Source: CAYRYU01 sp964428355 (GTDB lineage: Bacteria; Muiribacteriota; Ozemobacteria; Ozemobacterales; Ozemobacteraceae). From it: 11,766 bases of DNA. The stretch's first letter is position 1. Each line of letters opens with the position of its first letter. The notes below the pieces were generated by a model that had not been told where the DNA came from, made no database searches, and saw only the letters and a list, made by a program, of their open reading frames with translations. The position numbers were made by a program, and so were the translations under genes. Positions 1 through 6,084 of this stretch are shown in pieces. The DNA is taken from positions 1-11,766 of the forward strand of contig CAYRYU010000155.1 in assembly GCA_964428355.1 (NCBI GenBank), given 5' to 3'.

Positions 1-71
1 GACAATCCATGCACCGCTTCGTCCGTTTCCATTTCAAGACGACCACTGTTTTCCATGAAGGGAGGTCGGGT

Positions 72-3000
72 ATGACCCGTTCGAAAAGACTCCTTGGCCT
101 TCTCGCTTTCCTGCTTTCGATCAACGTCGCAGCCGCCGATAGCCAGACGAAACCTGGCCCGGACGGTTTGTCGCGGACCGGGTTCTTCGCCTACGATGAA
201 AAGGCACAAAAGATCATTGCGCCCCTTCCCGACGCCCCCGCTTCCCTGAGGTTGAAGTTCATCAGCCTTTCCACCGACCAGCCAACCTATTGGCCCGATG
301 AGCAGGTCTTCCTGAAGGTGATGATGCCCTCCTATCCATCGGCAACGATATCGGCCCGGATCCAGAAGCCCCATTCCCTCCTGAAAAGCATCGGAACCTT
401 CACCCTGGATGCGGGAGGGGTTTTCGTTGCCCAGATCCTGGACGGGAAGAAGAGCCGTCTCGAACTCGGGAATTACCGGGTGGATTTCTCGGGACCAGAT
501 GGCAGGACGCTCGAATCCACGACCTTCAACGTCATCGAGGGAACCCTCGGAGCCTTGTCCTTCGCCCACGAGTTCACCCGCCTCACCAGCATGGAAGCCT
601 TGCGGGAGTTTCCGGGCGGCTGGTTCCTGGGGAATGCTTCCGGAATGGGAAGCCGCTGGGGAAACGGTCTGAACATCAAGAACGAGATCAGGGTCCTGAA
701 CAAGCCGTACAGCGGCGAGGTCACGGTGAAGAGCCGCTGCTATCTGCCTGGATGCGACGGGTGTCTTGCCGGGGAGCCGGTCAAAGCGAGAATCCGGGAC
801 GGGCGTATCGAGGCGGTCCTCGAGGTCCGGAGCCATTCCGGTCCCTTCGAGATCGAAGCGGTGACTCCTGAGGGAAGCGTCAGAAGCCTTTTCGCGCAGT
901 CCGGGCACGTGGAGAGGCAATCCTCCTTGATTTCCAAGGGGTTGACCAGGGTGTTCCGTGCCACGGCCGCCCCGTATGAGGGGACGACGCCGATCCTCGG
1001 GCGGGACCTGTATTACACGCTCGACCATACCGAGTCCGGGGACGCATGGGAGATCGACTCCCCGATCGCGGATTCCCGGAACGAGATCCGGGTAAAGGCC
1101 TCCTTCGACCTGAAGAATGCGAGGGTTTTCCTCTATTCCGCTCTCGAGGCCAGCGAGTCCTTTTCCATGACCGAGATCGCCTCGTTTCCGGAAATGCGAA
1201 AGGGCCAGGAAATGGTCATCGGATGCCCCCCGCCGTTCGGTTTCGTCCTTTTCGGGGGGTTCGAAGCCGCAACCGGCGAGCTTTTCGAGGGGTGGACGCT
1301 CGCTTTCTGCCAGTCTCCGATCGAGGTCAAGATCAAGGCTGCTGATAAGGCGCTTCCGCAGAGGCCTGTCGAGATATCGATCGCGGCCGTGGACCGGAAT
1401 ACGGGCAGCGGAATCCCCGTTTCGGGAATTCTCGAGGTCTTCGACAACCGCGTTCCCTCCAAGAGTGCGAAGGAGAGCCTCGTTTCCGCCGTCGGAGACT
1501 CAGTCAGGAAGATGTCCTACTCGCTTGCAGGCCGGATGCGTCGCGAAGGAAAACGGTTGGAGGAAGTGAAATGGGAAAAGAGTGTTTCGCCAAGAGGCCC
1601 GGTGGCTCCTCCTCCTCCCCCACCACCCAAACCGTTGTCCCGGGCAAAGGGTGCCCCGCCCCCGGCTTTCTCTCCGCTCCCGGCTGTCAAGACTGGCTCG
1701 AAGGGAAATGCGACCGGGGAGGATTTGTCAGGAGACTCCGCTCCCCCTCCCCGTTCGGATGAAATCCGCCTTGATGAGAAAAAAGTCGTCTTCTGCGCGG
1801 CGGTGACGACTGATTCGGGGGGGAATGCCGTGATCGTCGCGACGCTCCCTCCCCAGCTTGGGCGGTGCCAGATCCGCTTCACCGCATGCCGGATGTTCGA
1901 CTATGCCGAAACGATACGGAACGTCGATATGGTCAAGGGAAGCTATGTCGAGGCAACGGTTCCAGGGATTCTCGTTCCAAAAGCCTCGATCGTGGTCAAA
2001 GCCCATGTGAGGAATGTGGACGGAAAGTCGCTTCGTCTCGAGGTTTCGGGAGCGGGTATGGAGAAGGACCTCAGCTTCGAGATCGGGAACGGGTCGAAGG
2101 AGATCGCGTTCCCGGTTACGGGCGGACGATATGGGCGCTTGAAGCTGGATCTGAAGGATTCCACCGGAAACATGGTCGACCTGCGCGAGTTCGAGGTCAG
2201 GAACGTTGCCGACCTAGCGACCCACTTTTCGGATGTAATTCTCACAGACGGTTCACCGGTCACGATCGAGAAGGGGAAAAAGGGCGCGGTGCTGGCCCAT
2301 CCCGGGATGTTGTTGACGGGAATGGTCGCCGACGTGGTCACGACCCTGCACTCCTGGTTCGCGACCGGTGAGTCCCTCTCCGCGGCAATCGCAGTCCGGG
2401 CGGTCCTTCTGCGCGCGATCTCCGAAGGACTGATCGGGGACGAAGGGCTTCTCGAAGAGCTGGGAGCGGGACTTCGCATCGACATGAAAGCGCTCCGGGG
2501 GAGCTATATCGACCCCCAAACCGGCATGGTAAGGCCGTTTCCCGGAGGCGCTCCGGATCCGCTCTGGACGGCATGGTCTGCACGCCATCTCCGGACCGCG
2601 GTCGTCCAGTTGTCGGAATCGAAAAAGCTCCAGGCGGAGTTCTCCAGCGAGATTCATCTCGGTTCCAAGGCCCTCGAGGCTATGGAGAAAGCTCTCGCCT
2701 CCCAGGGGATCTCGATCACCGAAACCGCATTCTCTGAACAGGGCATGGGCGGCCGGGACGTGCTTCCCATCGTTGTTGACGGTAGGATCGTCCACCTCCT
2801 GCTTTCGGATGCCTCGGTGGTGAAATGGTTCCGTGAGAACGCGGGAAAGAACCTTGTCGATGGCTGGGATGGCTCCTGGTCGGAGTATTCGGTCCGGTTC
2901 CAGAAGTCCTACGACACGTACCGCTTCCTGAGAGCATTCGAACACGTAGGTGGGATCTATTATCTGCTTCTCAACGCCAAGGCGATGTACCTGTCCGGAG

Positions 3001-3719
3001 ACAAAGCGTTCATCCCTCTCTTCAATAAAATCGCCAGAGGATTGATCTTGACGCGCGAACCGGGGCTGATAAAGGGCCCCGCCCTCCTGGGGGGCGTCTA
3101 TTCCTCTCCCCACGCCCTCGTCAAGTTCCTCGAACTGCTGATCATGATGGCGGGAGACGGCAAAATCGAGAAGAATCCGGTCGTCCAGATTTCGCCCAGG
3201 GTTGCGGGGTCGGGGAAAAGCATCATGGGGAATGCCCCCCAGACCTTCGACTCCGGCGACGACGGGGTCCTTGTCGAGACATGTCCTTTCGCCGCCGTCA
3301 AGGTTGAGGATAGCGGAGTCGTAAATTTGTACGAGTATCTTGACCGGAAGCAGTTTTTCGGAATCACGATGGAAAAGATTCCGACGAAGGTCGGCGACGA
3401 GGGCCTGATGCGGATCGATCTCGAAAAGGGCTGCGATCCGGCTGAATTCTACGCGATTATCGCGGTTCCCTCAGTTCTGGGGATCCTCCAGACCGAAGAC
3501 CTTCTGTCCGATTACAAGGGCCAATTGATTTACGGGCAGAAATCCGCCGGGGGAGGGAAAGTCCAGTTGATCACGGTCCCGTTTCGCGGATCGCCCACGA
3601 TGTCGATCAAGATCGAGGGCATCCGGGCGGGGGAAAGCGAAGGGTTCGTCCTCGTCCGCCACATGAACGACATCTCGAGGATCGCCACGGTGAAGATCCC
3701 GGCCTGTCGCGTGGAATGA
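72..3719 (+). CDS. Secreted alpha-2-macroglobulin-like protein lacking the thioester
   Basis: A protein of 1215 residues, probably periplasmic or envelope-bound. The ATG at 72 is chosen because GGAGG lies 6 bases upstream and a signal peptide then starts at residue 1 (basic MTRSKR, hydrophobic core, cleavage near VAAA/DS, residue 22); the frame is open back to an ATG at 9. Seen: a macroglobulin-type beta-domain motif at about 67-86 (TDQPTYWPDEQVFLKV); a proline-rich linker at about 510-560 with seven consecutive prolines, where bait regions sit; then a typical MG7-like stretch (AVTTDSGGNAVIVATLPPQL, near 576). A helical toroid-like region follows from about 735 to 1060, then a beta-rich tail. 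Family members trap proteases through a CxEQ thioester; at the matching place (about 745-751) there is GMLLTGM, with no Cys or Gln. A similar loss is known in YfaS-type homologues. Covalent trapping is therefore unlikely; the role is unknown. It converges on the next gene with a 2-bp gap. Confidence 0.68.
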   Translation: MTRSKRLLGLLAFLLSINVAAADSQTKPGPDGLSRTGFFAYDEKAQKIIAPLPDAPASLRLKFISLSTDQPTYWPDEQVFLKVMMPSYPSATISARIQKPHSLLKSIGTFTLDAGGVFVAQILDGKKSRLELGNYRVDFSGPDGRTLESTTFNVIEGTLGALSFAHEFTRLTSMEALREFPGGWFLGNASGMGSRWGNGLNIKNEIRVLNKPYSGEVTVKSRCYLPGCDGCLAGEPVKARIRDGRIEAVLEVRSHSGPFEIEAVTPEGSVRSLFAQSGHVERQSSLISKGLTRVFRATAAPYEGTTPILGRDLYYTLDHTESGDAWEIDSPIADSRNEIRVKASFDLKNARVFLYSALEASESFSMTEIASFPEMRKGQEMVIGCPPPFGFVLFGGFEAATGELFEGWTLAFCQSPIEVKIKAADKALPQRPVEISIAAVDRNTGSGIPVSGILEVFDNRVPSKSAKESLVSAVGDSVRKMSYSLAGRMRREGKRLEEVKWEKSVSPRGPVAPPPPPPPKPLSRAKGAPPPAFSPLPAVKTGSKGNATGEDLSGDSAPPPRSDEIRLDEKKVVFCAAVTTDSGGNAVIVATLPPQLGRCQIRFTACRMFDYAETIRNVDMVKGSYVEATVPGILVPKASIVVKAHVRNVDGKSLRLEVSGAGMEKDLSFEIGNGSKEIAFPVTGGRYGRLKLDLKDSTGNMVDLREFEVRNVADLATHFSDVILTDGSPVTIEKGKKGAVLAHPGMLLTGMVADVVTTLHSWFATGESLSAAIAVRAVLLRAISEGLIGDEGLLEELGAGLRIDMKALRGSYIDPQTGMVRPFPGGAPDPLWTAWSARHLRTAVVQLSESKKLQAEFSSEIHLGSKALEAMEKALASQGISITETAFSEQGMGGRDVLPIVVDGRIVHLLLSDASVVKWFRENAGKNLVDGWDGSWSEYSVRFQKSYDTYRFLRAFEHVGGIYYLLLNAKAMYLSGDKAFIPLFNKIARGLILTREPGLIKGPALLGGVYSSPHALVKFLELLIMMAGDGKIEKNPVVQISPRVAGSGKSIMGNAPQTFDSGDDGVLVETCPFAAVKVEDSGVVNLYEYLDRKQFFGITMEKIPTKVGDEGLMRIDLEKGCDPAEFYAIIAVPSVLGILQTEDLLSDYKGQLIYGQKSAGGGKVQLITVPFRGSPTMSIKIEGIRAGESEGFVLVRHMNDISRIATVKIPACRVE

Positions 3720-3721
3720 TC

Positions 3722-4726
3722 TCAGCCGCGCGGGAAGAACTCCCGTAGGAACTCGAGGACCTCGTTCAGGTGTTTTCCCCTTGCGGTCTCGTCACTCAGG
3801 ACGAAACCGTCGAAGCCCGAACGGAGAATGTCGTGGAGATGAACGATCTCGCTCCGTGATGGAACCGGCGAAAGAATCATGGAACCAAGCACTTCTCCGG
3901 CCAGCAGACGCGGTTTTCCCAGGTGGGGAATCATCCGCGCGAATTCAGCCTGCAGGGGACCGAGCTCCCGATACGGGATCTCGGACCCCAGGTCTCCGCG
4001 GCAGAGCCACAGTTCGTCGAAATTCCCGTCCAGCACCGGAACTGATTTGAAGACTCGGGACCGTTCGATCTTGGCGATCAGACGGCGTTCGCTCGTCAAG
4101 GGCCTGTAGAGCTGGCTTTCCTGGCCTGAGGTGACGAATGAGACTGCGAACTCGACGAAGGGGAACTCCATCCCGATCTTGACAGCGGCCAGGTCCCGGT
4201 CGGGAGGCCGCTCCAAGGTGAAATCCCTGGTCGGGCAGTTGAGCCCCTTCTGGGGACCGAGTTCCCCGTTCCTGACGCGGATTGCGCGAATCCGGTCCTT
4301 CCCATGTGTGTCGTCAACCTTCAGGATGACCTTCCCGTCATTGAGATGGATCGGATCACCCCTCTCCAGCGCCTGGAAAACCGATTCATGCGGAACCGGT
4401 ATCACCGCCGGATCTTCCGATTCAGTGCCCAATCTCAACTCAACCACCTCGGGGACCGCCGTGACCGCGGGATACTTCCCGATCCGGAGTTTTCCGCCCT
4501 GGAGGTCGATGACCACCGGCCGCACCTTGACTCCAGCGCTTCCGAAGCATTCCGCGAAGCGTTCCAGTCTTTTCCGAAGGGTTTCCGGATCGAGGTGACC
4601 GGCATTGAGGCGGAATCTCGTCGCGACACCGATCATCGCAGTGACTGCTTCGACCGAATCCGAAGCGGGGCCCACGGTCAGAACGATCTCGGGGCGCATC
4701 GGCTTCGACCTGGATCCGGGGTTCAC
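3722..4726 (-). CDS. Pyruvate-kinase-like protein, A and B domains only, altered active site
   Basis: Clearly homologous to pyruvate kinase (phosphoenolpyruvate + ADP to pyruvate + ATP), but about 330 residues instead of about 470, and without the C-terminal domain. Numbering from the Met encoded at 4699: VLTVGPAS at 6-13, FRLNAGH at 29-35, VIDLQGGKLR at 63-72, LNDGK at 119-123, QKGLNCP at 150-156, AKIER at 209-213, RGDLGSEIP at 234-242, SDETARGK at 302-309. Retained: Arg30, Asn32, Asp65, Lys210, Glu212 and Asp236. Changed: the K+-ligand Ser is Gly34, the K+-ligand Thr is Leu66, the position equivalent to rabbit Glu117 is Lys70, and the catalytic Thr (rabbit Thr327) is Gly268. Start: GTG 4726 has AGGGAAGG 8 bases upstream; ATG 4699 (325 aa) fits the usual family N-terminus; GTG 4735 overlaps that ribosome-binding site and is unlikely. 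It could be a divergent K+-independent enzyme or a non-catalytic paralogue. Confidence 0.85.
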   Translation of the reverse strand: MNPGSRSKPMRPEIVLTVGPASDSVEAVTAMIGVATRFRLNAGHLDPETLRKRLERFAECFGSAGVKVRPVVIDLQGGKLRIGKYPAVTAVPEVVELRLGTESEDPAVIPVPHESVFQALERGDPIHLNDGKVILKVDDTHGKDRIRAIRVRNGELGPQKGLNCPTRDFTLERPPDRDLAAVKIGMEFPFVEFAVSFVTSGQESQLYRPLTSERRLIAKIERSRVFKSVPVLDGNFDELWLCRGDLGSEIPYRELGPLQAEFARMIPHLGKPRLLAGEVLGSMILSPVPSRSEIVHLHDILRSGFDGFVLSDETARGKHLNEVLEFLREFFPRG

Positions 4727-4776
4727 TGACGGCACCTTCCCTGTCTTCGCGTCTCCGGTTTTCCGCCGGGGTCTGA

Positions 4777-4805
4777 ATCATACTCCCGGTGGGGGTTCAT
4801 GGCAA
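4777..4805 (-). promoter_or_regulatory. Sigma70-type promoter for the pyruvate-kinase-like gene
   Basis: On the - strand, TTGCCA (4805-4800; 5 of 6 match to TTGACA) is followed by exactly 17 bases and then TATGAT (4782-4777; 5 of 6 match to TATAAT). A transcript would start near 4770, giving a leader of about 45 bases to the GTG at 4726 or 70 to the ATG at 4699. The position in the divergent intergenic region fits this role. It is a sequence match only. Confidence 0.62.
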
Positions 4806-4831
4806 GACGCAGCTTTCCCTGAACTTCGATA

Positions 4832-4840
4832 TGCTAGAAT
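4832..4840 (+). promoter_or_regulatory. Extended -10 promoter for the secreted protein gene at 4896
   Basis: TGCTAGAAT matches the extended -10 form TGnTATAAT, with 5 of 6 matches in the hexamer. No convincing -35 box is seen 15-19 bases upstream, which is tolerated for extended -10 promoters. Predicted transcription start is near 4847, about 50 bases before the ATG at 4896. It is back to back with the - strand promoter at 4777-4805. Confidence 0.38.
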
Positions 4841-4846
4841 GATCCC

Positions 4847-4867
4847 GGACAAAGGGGCGGGTTGTCC
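4847..4867 (+). promoter_or_regulatory. Hairpin at the predicted 5' end of the 4896 transcript
   Basis: A perfect 6-bp stem GGACAA (4847-4852) / TTGTCC (4862-4867) with a 9-base purine-rich loop (4853-4861). If the extended -10 at 4832-4840 is used, the mRNA would begin with this stem, about 28 bases before the start codon. Such 5'-terminal stems can protect mRNA from decay. That role is inferred, and a stem this short could occur by chance. Confidence 0.3.
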
Positions 4868-4895
4868 CCAAATCGACCTATCGAAAGGAAAAGGA

Positions 4896-5783
4896 ATGAT
4901 GAGAAGTTCCCGACTCCGGATCATCCTGGCAGGTTGCCTCCTCGCGTTCACGGCGGTTTTTGGAGGTCAGCTCCATGCGTTCACGTTGTTTCCGATACCC
5001 GAAGGGGTGGATGCAGTCGCGGTTGTCCACAACCATTCCGGTATCGCGCTCGAGGACTTCATCCTCAAGAACCCGTTCGTTGGAAAGATGGAACTGGAGA
5101 ACTACCAGAACTTCCTCAAGGCGACGTCGATGAACCCGTTAAGGGACATCTCGGCCTTCCAGGCGATGGTCAAGTTCACCGAACCGCAGCCGGAAGCGCT
5201 TCTCGCCATTTCCGGGCAGTTCGATTCGGAGAAGATCACGGCTACGATGAAGCTCATGGGACAGGAAAAAGTGACCGAGGAAAAGGTCGGAGACATGACC
5301 GTTCTAGTCGTGAAGGGGGGCAACGTTGGCTTCTGCTTCCTCGAGAAAAGCCTTGCCATCGGGGGTTCCATGGGGCTCCTGAAGGGGTTCATCGAGGCCC
5401 GGAAGACCTCGGCATCCGATCCCGATTTCGCTCCGCTGGTTTCCCAGTTCAACGAAAAAGCCTACTTCACCGTCATGGCGGCAGGCCCTGGGCTTTTCGA
5501 GAAGATCAAGAAGGAACCCCGGCATCCGACCAAGCCCATCGAGCTCTGGATGAGGGAGTACCTAATCGGGGATTTTTCGCCCAAGACGGTTTTCGGAAAC
5601 CTCCTGGATGACAAGTTGGAGTTCGTCATGACCTACGATCGGGCCGAGGCGAAGGATCTGAAAATCCATTTCCTTATCGAGCATTCGGACGCGAAACTGA
5701 GGATCCAGACGATCCTTGCCGAGCTCCTGAAAGCCCTTCCCGATCTGAAGAAGAAAGCCGCGCCAAGCTCAACCGACGGCTGA
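4896..5783 (+). CDS. Secreted protein of unknown function
   Basis: A protein of 295 residues. The ATG at 4896 is preceded by AAAGGAAAAGGA; a second ATG follows at once at 4899. Residues 1-28 look like a Sec signal peptide (MMRSSRLR, then a hydrophobic stretch to about 23, cleavage near QLHA/F). LAGC at 11-14 resembles a lipobox, but the hydrophobic stretch continues past the Cys, so a lipoprotein is less likely. The mature part alternates strands and helices with no transmembrane segment. The stretch from about 103 to 168 (AISGQFDSEKI, then VGDMTVLVV, then CFLEKSLAIGG) recalls uncharacterised secreted proteins from environmental bacteria in which a small alpha/beta unit evaluates as 'G-x-F-D ... 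G ... F-L ... G', but I cannot name a family. The C-terminus is Lys-rich (LPDLKKKAAP). Nothing visible assigns a function. It appears to be a single-gene transcript, with its own promoter candidate upstream and a strong hairpin downstream. Confidence 0.85.
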   Translation: MMRSSRLRIILAGCLLAFTAVFGGQLHAFTLFPIPEGVDAVAVVHNHSGIALEDFILKNPFVGKMELENYQNFLKATSMNPLRDISAFQAMVKFTEPQPEALLAISGQFDSEKITATMKLMGQEKVTEEKVGDMTVLVVKGGNVGFCFLEKSLAIGGSMGLLKGFIEARKTSASDPDFAPLVSQFNEKAYFTVMAAGPGLFEKIKKEPRHPTKPIELWMREYLIGDFSPKTVFGNLLDDKLEFVMTYDRAEAKDLKIHFLIEHSDAKLRIQTILAELLKALPDLKKKAAPSSTDG

Positions 5784-5802
5784 GTTTCGCATTGTAACCG
5801 GG

Positions 5803-5878
5803 GAAAGCCACAGAGGCCACAGAGCAAGGTTCAGAATCAAGCTCTGTGACCTCCGTGACCTCGGTGGCTTTCATTTTT
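5803..5878 (+). terminator. Probable intrinsic terminator of the 4896-5783 gene
   Basis: Hairpin 1 of the repeat begins 20 bases after the stop codon at 5783. Its right arm ends in GGTGGCTTTC and is followed by ATTTTT (5873-5878), the layout of a rho-independent terminator on the + strand. The other side (5790-5802) is not T-rich when read on the - strand, so it looks directional. Confidence 0.5.
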
Positions 5879-6014
5879 GGACACTTTTGCATGTTTGCTG
5901 AGAGGGTTGCCACGGAGACACAGAGCCACAGAGGCTTTCGATTAATCAGACGGGTGCTTTTACCCTTTCCCGAAACCTCCGGGTTTTCTCGGTGGTCTCT
6001 GCGGCTCGGTGGCA
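5803..6014. repeat. Tandem inverted-repeat element made of CCACRGAG/CACAGAG units
   Basis: This fills most of the 301-base gene-free stretch 5784-6084. Hairpin 1: left arm 5803-5825, right arm 5841-5872. The outer 9 bp (GAAAGCCAC) and inner 8 bp (CACAGAGC) are perfect, with a 15-base loop. The right arm carries one extra 9-base unit, so the arms hold two and three copies of a GGYCACRGA unit. Hairpin 2: left arm from 5908 (TGCCACGGAGACACAGAG), right arm 5989-6014, imperfect, with a loop of about 50 bases. The units are dispersed-repeat style; very similar CACGGAG/CACAGAG intergenic repeats are familiar from many environmental genomes. Translated, the 9-base unit gives artefact peptides such as TEVTEVTE, so open frames across it are not genes. 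Origin and mobility are unknown. Confidence 0.75.
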
Positions 6015-6019
6015 TTTTT
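5908..6019 (+). terminator. Second hairpin with T-tail, possible back-up terminator
   Basis: Hairpin 2 of the repeat ends in CTCGGTGGCA followed by TTTTT (6015-6019), repeating the end of hairpin 1 (CTCGGTGGCTTTCATTTTT). The stem is interrupted by several mismatches. Inside its loop is a small CCCG/CGGG stem (5969-5983) followed by TTTT. It could add to termination on the + strand or simply be a second repeat copy. Confidence 0.28.
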
Positions 6020-6084
6020 CGTCAGTAACCTTGCTACAGTGTCCATTTTTGTCTGTAAAGCCACGCAGTCCTGAACGGAACAGG

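Noticed and set aside
55..75. A seven-codon open frame (MKGGRV) whose stop overlaps the ATG at 72, like a coupled leader peptide.
   Set aside because: Its bases are the ribosome-binding site of the macroglobulin-like gene itself, and it has no ribosome-binding site of its own.
2253..3113. A 286-codon open frame on the - strand.
   Set aside because: It is antisense to the macroglobulin-like gene, without a ribosome-binding site or domain signs.
4605..4895. An N-terminal extension of the secreted protein gene back to 4605.
   Set aside because: It would place 97 residues before a clear signal peptide, and would overlap the pyruvate-kinase-like gene and both promoter candidates.
5674..6015. A 113-codon open frame on the - strand across the hairpin repeat.
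   Set aside because: Its peptide comes from the 9-base repeat units (TEVTEVTE, PLWLCVSVA), a well-known artefact pattern, and it overlaps the 3' end of a real gene.
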